Of a stretch of 64,000 nucleotides of DNA, positions 37,030-47,801 are shown in pieces. A program made the position numbers and the translations under genes. Positions within the stretch are counted from its first letter, which is position 1; each line of letters begins with the position of its first letter. The stretch is from Anaerolineae bacterium (GTDB lineage: Bacteria; Chloroflexota; Anaerolineae; Aggregatilineales; Aggregatilineaceae): positions 139,287-203,286 of the forward strand of contig JAOSJP010000039.1 in the NCBI GenBank assembly GCA_027494015.1. Direction: 5' to 3'. Below the pieces are notes generated by a model that was not told where the DNA came from, ran no database searches, and was given only the letters and a program-made list of their open reading frames with translations.

Positions 37030-37755
37030 TCACCCCACCAGCAGCGAGACTCCTGCCCAGACCAGCAGCGCCAGCATCAGCCATTCGAACTTCTTCTGGT
37101 CAATGTGCCGCAGCAGCTCCTTGCCCAGCCACACGCCCACCGGAATCAGCGGCAGCGTCCACAGTGAGCGCAACAATCTCGGCCCGTCAACAACATCAGC
37201 CGCCACAAAGATCGGCAGCTTGAACAGATTGATGGCGAGGAAGAACACGACAGTCGTGGCGACGAAAGGGACCGGCGCGATGCGTCGCAGCAGCAGATAG
37301 GCGGTGATGGGCGGCGCGCCGGCGTTAGCCAGCGCCGAGCTGAAGCCCGACCCCCAGCCGGCCAGCCAGCCGTGCCAGCGGCGTGGACGATAGGCCTGGG
37401 CGGATAGCCTGTCGCTGCCCAGCTTATAGGCGGTGATGAGCACTATGAAGAGGCCCAGAATGCGTCGCAGAACGTCGTCGGGCAGGGTGGTCAGCAGGGA
37501 GACGCCCATGACCACGCCGATTGTCGCTGTCGGAAGCGTCAGGCGCAGCACGGATGGATCCCACTTGCGCCAGTAGACGGGCAGGGCGAACAAGCCTCCA
37601 ACGATGAACAGGGGCAGGGTGATCCCCACCGCCTCGGCGACGGGCATGGTTGTGCTGAGCAGGGGCACGACCAGGGCGTTGGGCATCGGCCCCAGGCCGC
37701 CCGTAACTACGCCGACCATCAATGCGGCGAGTGCCAGGATGGCTGTCTCACTCAT
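37030..37755 (-). CDS. TSUP/TauE-SafE family permease
   Basis: A 241-residue membrane protein with about seven hydrophobic helices. Family features include the N-terminal LMVGVVTGGLGPMPNALVVP repeat and a second, internal repeat GWGSGFSSALANAGAPPIT. TSUP permeases export sulfite, sulfonates or other sulfur-containing anions; the substrate cannot be told from sequence. A GAGGGA site lies 5 nt before the ATG. It is downstream of the SH3/LysM gene but separated from it by an intrinsic terminator, so it is probably transcribed on its own. Confidence 0.86.
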   Translation of the reverse strand: MSETAILALAALMVGVVTGGLGPMPNALVVPLLSTTMPVAEAVGITLPLFIVGGLFALPVYWRKWDPSVLRLTLPTATIGVVMGVSLLTTLPDDVLRRILGLFIVLITAYKLGSDRLSAQAYRPRRWHGWLAGWGSGFSSALANAGAPPITAYLLLRRIAPVPFVATTVVFFLAINLFKLPIFVAADVVDGPRLLRSLWTLPLIPVGVWLGKELLRHIDQKKFEWLMLALLVWAGVSLLVG

Positions 37756-37825
37756 GGAGTCCCTCTAAATGGATGCAACGGGGCGCAGAACAACGGTGGC
37801 AGAGTCTACTCCGAAGCGCGCGGGC

Positions 37826-37866
37826 GACAAAAAAAGCCCCCTCGCAGCGAGATGCCGGGAGGGGGC
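37826..37866 (-). terminator. Intrinsic terminator of the SH3/LysM gene
   Basis: Minus strand: GCCCCCTC pairs with GAGGGGGC around a 15-nt loop, followed by TTTTTTTGTC. It lies 16 bp after the stop codon. Confidence 0.92.
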
Positions 37867-37882
37867 GCGGAGTGCCGGGGCG

Positions 37883-38623
37883 TCACGGGATCAGCAGCAC
37901 CTGCCCGGCGTAGATCAGGCGCAGATTGTAGATGTTGTTCAGCCTGGCGATGTCCCACATGCTCACGCCATAGCGCAGGGCGATGCGGAAGAGATTCTCG
38001 CCGGCCTGGACGACGTGCGTGCGATAGGTGGTCGGCGGCGGGGTGACCGGCGGCGGTGTGACGACACCCTCGACCGGCAGCGAGGCGATAGACCCCGACA
38101 GCCGCAGATAGTTCACGTTAACCCAGCCGGTGCTGCCGTTGGCCAGCAGGAGCTTCACCCACGACGAGTCGGCGGTGCGGGCCAGCAGAGTCCAGGACGT
38201 GCCGTTGGCGATGGATGTGATGCGCGCGTAGCCGATCCCCGGCCCCGAGCGCACGTTGAGCGCCCAGGAGGTGACGGTGCCCATGATAGCGGTCACCGGG
38301 CCGCCCGAACCGTCCACCGGCAGATTGTAGAGCGGGTAGCTCGTGGCGATATAGCCGCTGTTGACCCAGCCCTGGATGCCATTATCCAGGCTGATCCGCA
38401 CCCACGAAGCGTCCGCATTGCGGGCCAGGAGCGTCATGACCACGCCCCGATAGACCGAGAACACCACGCCATAGCCAATTCCGGGGCCGCTACGGATGTT
38501 CAACGCGCCGGTGTTGACAGTGGCCGTCGGCGCCTGCGCGGATGCGGTCGCTGCCAGGCCGAAACTTCCCCCCAACACCGCGACGACAAGTGCTATGCTC
38601 AGAATACGATACAGGCGTTTCAT
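37883..38623 (-). CDS. Secreted protein with two SH3 domains and a C-terminal LysM
   Basis: A 246-residue exported protein: signal peptide ending near ATASAQAP, SH3 domain 1 (ALNIRSGPGIGYGVVFSV), SH3 domain 2 (ALNVRSGPGIGYARITSI), a Pro/Thr hinge (VVTPPPVTPPPTT) and a LysM module (HVVQAGENLFRIALRYGV, ending IYAGQVLLIP). LysM binds peptidoglycan glycan strands, so the protein probably sits on the wall. No catalytic domain is present. The gene ends at a strong terminator. Confidence 0.93.
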   Translation of the reverse strand: MKRLYRILSIALVVAVLGGSFGLAATASAQAPTATVNTGALNIRSGPGIGYGVVFSVYRGVVMTLLARNADASWVRISLDNGIQGWVNSGYIATSYPLYNLPVDGSGGPVTAIMGTVTSWALNVRSGPGIGYARITSIANGTSWTLLARTADSSWVKLLLANGSTGWVNVNYLRLSGSIASLPVEGVVTPPPVTPPPTTYRTHVVQAGENLFRIALRYGVSMWDIARLNNIYNLRLIYAGQVLLIP

Positions 38624-38817
38624 TGTCCCACTCCCTCATTTCGCCCCTGATGGGCGTGCGCGTATTGATGATCTCAGTGTAAGGCAAGTTGCGTTATGAC
38701 TCAAGGGGCCGCACAGCAACAGCGTGCAATGCGTAGAGTGAGCGACAGCCGCGCGTAGAGAAGCAGCGGCGCAGAGGGACAGCGCAGGCAGTCTTCGCAT
38801 ACGCTGGCTCTCAGGCG

Positions 38818-39140
38818 GGTGCGGGCAAAATTCGTCAGGTAGGGGCACTGCTCTGCTGCGCCCTGTTCTACCTCACCCCCGCGCGGCGCTGACGCGCCTC
38901 GCCGCCCCCTCTCCGTTGACGGAGAGGGGGAAAAGCCGAGCGTAGCGAGGCTGGGGGTGAGGTCTTGTCAGGTAGGGGCACTGCTCTGCTGCGCCCTGTT
39001 CTACCTCACCCCCGCGCGGCGCTGACGCGCCTCGCCGCCCCCTCTCCGTTGACGGAGAAGGGGAAAGCCGAGCGTAGCGAGGCTGGGGGTGAGGTCAATA
39101 TCCCCGCGTCAGGCGAGTCGCTGACGACCTTTGCACGCCC
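38818..39140. repeat. Palindromic MITE-like element, subfamily A, internally duplicated
   Basis: Left end ggtgcgggcaaaattcgtcag, right end ctgacgacctttgcacgccc. Between them two direct copies of a ~143-bp unit each contain the core palindrome (38870-38962 and 39004-39095). Identity between the two units is nearly complete, so the duplication is recent. Confidence 0.85.
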
Positions 39141-39332
39141 CCCTCTCCTCTCAGACAAGAGAATGCTTTTGTTGCGCGAATAGGGTATAGTGGGCGCGTT
39201 ACTCCCTACGGCGGCAGGTGAAACACCCCCGACGAGTTGTTGAGGGCTTGAGTCTCCCGCCGTTTATTGTTGGCTGCATCTGGTGACTCGCTGGGGTCGG
39301 GGAGCCGGGCTGTCAGGAGCAGGAAAGCAGAC

Positions 39333-40577
39333 ATGGCAGGTGTGTTTCCTGTGAAGTGGCGCGCAAATCCGCGCGCCCAGGCAGTCACGTCCAGTGAAGC
39401 GGCGAGTGCGGTGTTCCCGCCTGGCATCTCGCGGCAGGTGCGCAGTTTCCACCGTCAGTTGCCCGGCTACAAGATCAGCCCGCTGAAGGGCTTGCCCAAC
39501 CTGGCAGCCATGCTGGGGCTGGGCGGCATCTGGGTCAAGGACGAGTCGCAGCGCCTGGCCCTCCGGTCGTTCAAGATTCTGGGCGGCTCGTATGCCATCT
39601 ACCAGGTCGTCAAGGCCATGCTGGGCGTGGAGCAGGAAATCCCCTTCACAGAGCTGACTTCGGACGAAGTGCGTCGCAAGCTGGGCGATGTCACCTTCGC
39701 CGCCGCGACGGATGGCAATCACGGGCGCGGCGTGGCCTGGGCCGCCAGCGCCATGAATTTCCGCTCGGTGATCTACGTGCACAAGTTCACCAGCCAGGCG
39801 CGCATTGACTCCATCGCCAGTTGCGGGGCCGAAGTGCGCATTGTGGATGGCACTTATGATGACGCCGTGCGCCAGGCCAACGCTGATGCGCAGGCCAACG
39901 GCTGGCAGGTCATCTCCGACACGTCCTGGGAAGGCTACGAGGACATCCCGCGCTGGGTGATGCAGGGCTACTCGACCATGCTCAGCGAAACGCAGGAACA
40001 GCTTGCCGGGCAGGGCATCGTCAAGCCGACGCACCTCTTCGTGCAGGCGGGCGTGGGCGCGCTGGCCGCCTCGGTGATCGGCTTCTACCACCAGTTGTTC
40101 GGCGAGCATGATCCGGTGGCCGTCGTAGTCGAGCCGGACAAAGCCGCCTGTCTCTACCGCTCCGTCGAGATCGGCGACGGGCAGCCGCACAGCTTCGCCG
40201 GTGACCTGGATACGATCATGGCGGGCCTGGCCTGCGGCGATCCCAGCCCGCTGGCCTGGAAAGTGCTGTGGGACTGCGCGGATTTCTTCCTGAGCTGCCC
40301 CGATTACGTCGCCGCCAAAGGGATGCGCGTCTATGGCGTGCCACTGAACGGCGATCCGTTCATCGTGTCGGGCGAGTCTGGCGCGGTGACGCTCGGCGCG
40401 CTCATGTTCATCATGGAGCGCCCGGAGCTGGCCGAGCTGCGCGAGAAGCTCCAGCTTGACCGCACCTCGCAGATTCTGTTGGTCAATTCCGAGGGGAATA
40501 CCGACCCAAATCACTTCCGTCGCATCGTGTGGGACGGGGCCGACCCGGTTCCTGCGGAATACAAGGAGTCCAACTAG
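39333..40577 (+). CDS. dpaL: Diaminopropionate ammonia-lyase
   Basis: A 414-residue PLP enzyme that splits 2,3-diaminopropionate into pyruvate and two ammonia. The PLP-lysine block LALRSFKILGGSYAIYQ, the TDGNHGRGVAWAA substrate/PLP loop and the Gly-rich QAGVGALAASV are all present, as is the family-specific SDTSWEGYEDIP. The open frame begins at 39267, but the ATG at 39333 follows an AGGAAAG site and matches the usual N-terminus. It stands alone; no transporter or diaminopropionate biosynthesis gene is adjacent. It ends directly in a MITE fragment. Confidence 0.92.
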   Translation: MAGVFPVKWRANPRAQAVTSSEAASAVFPPGISRQVRSFHRQLPGYKISPLKGLPNLAAMLGLGGIWVKDESQRLALRSFKILGGSYAIYQVVKAMLGVEQEIPFTELTSDEVRRKLGDVTFAAATDGNHGRGVAWAASAMNFRSVIYVHKFTSQARIDSIASCGAEVRIVDGTYDDAVRQANADAQANGWQVISDTSWEGYEDIPRWVMQGYSTMLSETQEQLAGQGIVKPTHLFVQAGVGALAASVIGFYHQLFGEHDPVAVVVEPDKAACLYRSVEIGDGQPHSFAGDLDTIMAGLACGDPSPLAWKVLWDCADFFLSCPDYVAAKGMRVYGVPLNGDPFIVSGESGAVTLGALMFIMERPELAELREKLQLDRTSQILLVNSEGNTDPNHFRRIVWDGADPVPAEYKESN

Positions 40578-40641
40578 CCGGGCGCAGCGAGGCTGAGGGT
40601 GAGGTAGATCAACCCGCACGCCTGACGCGATTGCCCGGTCC
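40578..40641. repeat. Fragment of the palindromic element (one arm plus subfamily-B-like end)
   Basis: The sequence cgcagcgaggctgagggtgagg, followed by a spacer and cgcgattgcccgg, equals the right half of a subfamily B element. It begins at the dpaL stop codon. Confidence 0.65.
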
Positions 40642-40723
40642 GCGCCCAGGGTCCACGAGCAAGCTGCTACTGTTGGCGAATCAAGCACGCGCTTGTTTCG
40701 TAGGAGCGCTGCTCTGTGCGCTC

Positions 40724-40755
40724 CCGTAGGGGCGTATTGCAATACGCCCCTACGG
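40724..40755. repeat. Perfect 32-nt palindrome
   Basis: ccgtaggggcgtattg followed by its exact complement. A 30-nt version occurs at 47584-47613, inside a subfamily B MITE. Here it stands free in the dpaL-uvrA spacer. Confidence 0.75.
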
Positions 40756-40789
40756 AGGCGTTTCGCCAACAGCAGCAAGCTGTCAGGCG

Positions 40790-40950
40790 GTTATCGAAGG
40801 CCCCTCCCTCTGGCCCCCTCCCCGGCAAGCCAGGGAGGGGGGAAAACGTCCCGTCCGGCGGTCAAAGTCCCCCTCTCTAGCTCGACTGGAGAGGGGGAGG
40901 CAGGGGGAGAGGCGTTTCGCGAGCATTCCCGGCCCTCCCCTGGCGACGGT
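40790..40950. repeat. G-rich intergenic repeat, family C (copy 3, inverted)
   Basis: Carries gtcaaagtccccctctctag, the complement of the same words at 2884-2905, and gaggcgtttcgcgagcattc, similar to ggcgttccgcccg in copy 1. Lies in the 635-bp spacer upstream of uvrA, which otherwise holds only MITE fragments. Confidence 0.55.
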
Positions 40951-41212
40951 TGTTCGTGAACTCACGTGCCCAACTGGGCATTGATCCCCACCCTTCAATT
41001 TGCTAGACTCTCCTGATGGCCTGGGTGTCGTTGCAGGGTGGACGGGATGTTGACATCCATCCTGCCCGGAGCTACACTACAGAACAGGCGTTCCGACCAT
41101 CCGTTCGCGCCCTTCTCGCCTCCGAACGCCTCTCTCTGGCGCTCGACATCTCGATGATCTCTCACCGGTGTCCGTTGTCCGCAAGCACAGTGCTGAGGAT
41201 TGACCTATTCCT

Positions 41213-44098
<2,886 letters not shown>

Positions 44099-44125
<27 letters not shown>

Positions 44126-44166
44126 CCTCACCCCCCGGCCCCCTCTCCACACGCGGAGAGGGGGAG
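44099..44166. repeat. 68-bp direct repeat, left copy (contains the uvrA 3' end)
   Basis: Runs from ctggagtgg to gagagggggag and matches 44756-44823 with a single mismatch. It includes the last nine uvrA codons including the stop, plus a short palindrome ccctctccacacgcggagaggg. Confidence 0.9.
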
Positions 44167-44295
44167 AAAAGCGCCCCCGCAGCCCCGGTAGAGCCAACAC
44201 CCCGCACGTGAAAAAGAGAGCAGCGACAATGGCTGGAGTTGGCGGATTGACGTTGCGGTACCAGATATCTCGTGGGGCGGCTGGCTCCGATTAGC

Positions 44296-44357
44296 TGATC
44301 CCCTCTCCGCGTGTGGAGAGGGGAAACCGCCCGCAGGGCGGAGGGGTGAGGTAAACC
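44296..44357. repeat. Inverted partial copy of the flanking repeat, supplying the DUF559 ribosome-binding site
   Basis: Contains ccctctccgcgtgtggagag, the exact complement of the palindrome in the 68-bp repeats, and ends ggggtgaggtaaacc, whose GAGG lies 6 nt before the GTG start of the DUF559 gene. Confidence 0.75.
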
Positions 44358-44747
44358 GTGCCAGACAGTCGAACTCCCTGGGAAGCTCCCTATCTGTGCC
44401 CGCCTTCGCTTTGGGAAGAGCTTAAACCACTCGCCCGTCAGAAGCGGCATATCCCCACGCCCGCTGAGGAGATACTGTGGGCACATGTGCGGAACCGTCA
44501 GGTGAAGGGTCTCAAGTTTCGCCGCCAACATGCTATTGAGCGTTTCGTTGTAGATTTCTACTGCGCTGAAGCAGGACTCGTAATCGAGATAGATGGACCA
44601 ATCCATGACTATACGCCGGAAGAAGATGCCATCCGGCAGCAATACCTGGAAAGCCTGGGGCTGCGTGTGGTTCGTTTCACTAATGATCGTGTGCATAACA
44701 ATATAGAAACAGTTCTGCAGGAACTTCTCAATGTATTGGACCGCTGA
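44358..44747 (+). CDS. DUF559 (Vsr-like) endonuclease-domain protein
   Basis: A 129-residue protein with a restriction-endonuclease-like fold: ILWAHVRNRQVKGLKFRRQ, then the catalytic region FVVDFYCAEAGLVIEIDG (Asp, Glu, Asp) and the final LGLRVVRFTNDRVHNN. It resembles very-short-patch repair nucleases, but DUF559 members have no proven function that I know of. It starts with GTG, and its ribosome-binding site comes from a repeat. The gene is bracketed by 68-bp direct repeats, and the right one carries a duplicate of the uvrA 3' end, so it looks like an inserted cassette. GC content is lower than in uvrA. Confidence 0.85.
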   Translation: MPDSRTPWEAPYLCPPSLWEELKPLARQKRHIPTPAEEILWAHVRNRQVKGLKFRRQHAIERFVVDFYCAEAGLVIEIDGPIHDYTPEEDAIRQQYLESLGLRVVRFTNDRVHNNIETVLQELLNVLDR

Positions 44748-44755
44748 CAGCCGCC

Positions 44756-44823
44756 CTGGAGTGGACGAGGTGCGGGGATTGACCTCACCCCCCGGCCCCC
44801 TCTCCACACGCGGAGAGGGGGAG
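44756..44823. repeat. 68-bp direct repeat, right copy
   Basis: Same sequence as 44099-44166 with one mismatch (gtggacg for gtgggcg). Begins 8 bp after the DUF559 stop codon. Confidence 0.9.
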
Positions 44824-44888
44824 CACGCCTCTGGCTTGTAGCGGCCAGCTCTCCCCGAAACTCGGCATCTTGCCACTTCCGAGTTTTC

Positions 44889-45551
44889 TCAAGATAGCCT
44901 GTTAAGAAGCTCCTTTTTCTTCTGCTCAAACTCCTGGTCTGTCAAAACCCCAGCCTGGTGCAGCCTGGCCAGGGCGTCAATAAGCCCTGAGCTGCTATGG
45001 TCGGGGGCCGTCTCTTCTGGCGGAATCCAGCCCTGGTTTTGAGCAGCCACCTGGATCAGGTCGTAAATCGTTTTGCCAGCCTCCTCTTTGAAGACATATC
45101 GGGGACCCCATCCCAGATGCATTCTTAGCTCCACCAATTTCAGGCTGTGTTCTGCCAATCTGATTACATACTCCCGACGTTTAAGATCCCGCGCAAATTC
45201 GTCTAGCCGCCAATCCGCGACTTTCCTGCTCCTGATTTCTGATCTCGAAAGGGGTGACGACAGGTCATACCAGCTATACACTGCCGCCACTTTGTCAAAA
45301 AAACCTCCGCCTTCTCTATAGATAGGTGTTTTGGCTCTACTTGCCTCAAAGATTCCGCTGGTTCGATACTGAATCGCTAACACGCGACTTGAGGTGACTA
45401 CCGCGAATCCAAACAGCTCACCGCCAACATCAGCAGCAGCAAACACCGGCTCGCTGGGCTGGAGATGGGCATCCTTGAGCCACATGTATTCCGCGTGAAA
45501 GAGGGGGCTGATACTGGCCAGCACTTCTTCTTGTGTGAGGCGGGTGGACAT
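44889..45551 (-). CDS. SHOCT-domain protein of unknown function
   Basis: A 220-residue soluble protein. The C-terminal ~30 residues form a SHOCT motif (LIDALARLHQAGVLTDQEFE), a short helical module often found at the end of membrane or oligomerising proteins. The N-terminal part (ELFGFAVVTSSRVLAIQYR) could be a PH-like beta barrel, but I do not recognise it firmly. Start chosen at 45551 (MSTRLTQEEVLASI), with AGGTTGAG just upstream; the frame is open to 45593. GC is lower than in the neighbours, and the gene lies between two repeat clusters next to the DUF559 cassette, so it may be acquired. Confidence 0.7.
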   Translation of the reverse strand: MSTRLTQEEVLASISPLFHAEYMWLKDAHLQPSEPVFAAADVGGELFGFAVVTSSRVLAIQYRTSGIFEASRAKTPIYREGGGFFDKVAAVYSWYDLSSPLSRSEIRSRKVADWRLDEFARDLKRREYVIRLAEHSLKLVELRMHLGWGPRYVFKEEAGKTIYDLIQVAAQNQGWIPPEETAPDHSSSGLIDALARLHQAGVLTDQEFEQKKKELLNRLS

Positions 45552-45716
45552 CTCAACCTGCTGCTCTTCGGCCTGAGGCCATCCTTCAAGCACAGCTACT
45601 TCTCACCAAACGACCCTGTCTCATTATATCCCGTTTTCCCCGGCGGTGGTGTCCGTAGCATTCCGTAAGATGGTGCTGGCGGTGTCACGAGTCCGCAATA
45701 CCAAGCCACCATACGG

Positions 45717-46300
45717 GTGCGTGCAAAAGTTGACAGCGACTCGCTGGACGCGGGGATAGTGACCTCACCCCCAGCCTCGCCCCGCTCGGCTTGCCCCCTC
45801 TCCGTCGACGGAGAGGGGGCGGCGAGGCGCGTTAGCGCCGAGCGGGGGTGAGGTCAACCAGGGCGCAGCAGAGCAGCGCCCCTCCCCGGCAGATTGGTGC
45901 GCGGCGGTTCGGGATCGCTGGGCGCGGGGATATGACCTCACCCAGCCTCGCCCGCTCGGCGCCCCTCCGCGACGGAGAGGGGGGGGAGGCGTAGGGAGCG
46001 GGGGTGAGGTCAACCAGGGCGACAGAGGGCCGGAGAGGTGGCGGGGTGGACCGTGGACGCGGGGGGCGGCGAGCGGGGTGAGGTAAAGCGGGGCGGAGGG
46101 CGCCCACGAAGGTTGGGGCGCGGGGTTCCGGCGACTCGCTGGCCGCGGGGATAGTGACCTCACCCCCAGCCTCGCCCCGCTCGGCTTGCCCCCTCTCCGT
46201 CGACGGAGAGGGGGCGGCGAGGCGCGTCAGCGCCGAGCGGGGGTGAGGTAAACCAGGGCGCAGCAGAGCAGCGCCCCTCCCTGACAGGTTTTGCACGCAT
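45717..46300. repeat. Cluster of three palindromic MITE-like copies (subfamily A)
   Basis: Left end gtgcgtgcaaaagttgacag; right end ctgacaggttttgcacgcat. Clean core palindromes lie at 45762-45852 and 46157-46249. Between them (45935-46090) a third copy is shortened and full of apparent base errors, so it is either decayed or poorly resolved. Confidence 0.8.
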
Positions 46301-46323
46301 CCCATCACACCGATCACCGCCCC

Positions 46324-47439
46324 CTACCCGGTGGGCTTGAGCGTAGCGCAGTCCACGTTGCCGGCAATATCCAGCTTCAGCGAGACGGCCATCCCCGCCC
46401 GGTACTGCGCCCAGTCCGCTTCGCTGTCGAAGCGGCAGGTCTGCTCTTTGCCATCCTTCAGCCGGATCACGACCGCATACTGCTCGCGCCGCGTCCCCTC
46501 GCGCTCGCCGCCGAGACCGGCAGAGCCAGGGCTGAGCGCACCCGTGCCAAGCGCCAGCACCTGTGACGGCCAGACGGGCGGATCGTTGCCCGCGCCGCTG
46601 GCCTCCAGGTCGCGGAGGTGCACCCAGCGATTGACCGTGAACCTGCACCAGTCGTCGTAGACCGACTCTTCGCGGTAGTCCTGCACCGTGCGGCACTCGC
46701 GGCGAAAGGTGCCATCGCCCTGGTCCACATCGGCGCATTCCTCGTGCGACCCGTCCGGCACCTGGCGCGAGCCGCGCTCCCGGCGCTGGCACGAGATACT
46801 GTAGGCGTCGCCGGGCACATCGTCTTCCCAGGCAGAATCAGACACCGCCTGCAAGCTCTCAATGGCGATGGTGCGCTCCCAGGTCACGGTGCCCACCGTC
46901 GCCTCGGCGTCCGCGCGATAGGTGAGCGCGTAGATGGCACCGCCGCAGAGAATCGCCAGCAGCACGACGGCGGCAACGGCCAGCCACACGCCCGTGCTCA
47001 GCCCCAGGATTCTGCGCCCTGGCTTCCTGGTGACCCCTACCCGCACCATCTCCGCGTCGAACTTATCCTTGACGACATCTCGCCGCGTATCCGTCTCAGC
47101 GCGGCCCGTGCCAACCTCGCGCACGCCCTGCGTCGGGGCGACCACGCCGGTCGCCAGGTCGGCGCCGCACTCTGTGCAGTAGGCGCTGGCGGCGCTGTTG
47201 GGCTGCTGGCAGGCCGGGCAGATTTTGTCCGCCCCCACGTAGGGATGATCCGCCACAGCGACCATGTCCTCTTCCGCGGGGAAGTAACGCTGCTCCGGGT
47301 CCTGGGCTGCGCCGCAGTTCGGGCAGTGACGGTGCGTCACGCCCAGCAACTTCTGCGTCCCACAGAACTTGCAGTCCCAAAGCATCTGGTAGGTGCCCGC
47401 GCCGTGTCGCTCGCCAGGCGACTCCTGCGATCCTGCCAT
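46324..47439 (-). CDS. Zinc-ribbon membrane protein of unknown function
   Basis: A 371-residue protein. Cytoplasmic N-terminus with two zinc ribbons: CKFC and CPNC (around residues 13-36), and CPAC and CTEC (around 65-85). After a charged linker comes one transmembrane helix (WLAVAAVVLLAILCGGAIYAL), then an outside domain of about 190 residues with five Cys (SISCQRRERG, EECADVDQ, RECRTVQD, DDWCRFTV, QTCRFDSE). I recognise the architecture from Chloroflexota but no known function. Start at 47439, with GGAGG 9 nt upstream; two earlier in-frame ATGs are less well placed. Confidence 0.75.
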   Translation of the reverse strand: MAGSQESPGERHGAGTYQMLWDCKFCGTQKLLGVTHRHCPNCGAAQDPEQRYFPAEEDMVAVADHPYVGADKICPACQQPNSAASAYCTECGADLATGVVAPTQGVREVGTGRAETDTRRDVVKDKFDAEMVRVGVTRKPGRRILGLSTGVWLAVAAVVLLAILCGGAIYALTYRADAEATVGTVTWERTIAIESLQAVSDSAWEDDVPGDAYSISCQRRERGSRQVPDGSHEECADVDQGDGTFRRECRTVQDYREESVYDDWCRFTVNRWVHLRDLEASGAGNDPPVWPSQVLALGTGALSPGSAGLGGEREGTRREQYAVVIRLKDGKEQTCRFDSEADWAQYRAGMAVSLKLDIAGNVDCATLKPTG

Positions 47440-47543
47440 GCTCACCATCCTCCATGCTGTACTCCGCACCATACGGCGCGACCAGGTTGCGCGCTAGCTT
47501 ACCCTAGAGGGTTGGCGACGGGCAACTGAAGCGGGGTGAGGGT

Positions 47544-47740
47544 CAGGGCAATCGCATCAAAGTCCGCCGCGCGCCAGCCTACTCGTAGGGGCGTATTGCA
47601 ATACGCCCCTACGGACCTCACCCCCGCTCGGCGCTGGCGCGCCTCGCCGCCCCCTCTCCGTCAACGGAGAGGGGGCAAGCCGAGCGCGGCGAGGCTGGGG
47701 GTGAGGTAGAACAACACGCACGTTTGAAGCGATTGCCCTG
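47544..47740. repeat. Palindromic MITE-like element, subfamily B
   Basis: Ends cagggcaatcgcatcaaag and tttgaagcgattgccctg form an inverted repeat. The core palindrome is at 47616-47708, and the perfect 30-nt palindrome (47584-47613) sits between left end and core. Confidence 0.85.
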
Positions 47741-47801
47741 GGGTGAGGGTGAGGCGGTGCGGGGGCGAGCGGGGACGTGCGCAGCCTCGTCCGGCCCGCG
47801 C

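Noticed and set aside
39264..40778. 504-codon minus-strand ORF
   Set aside because: Antisense to dpaL, which has intact PLP motifs; Arg/His/Gly-rich composition is typical of shadows.
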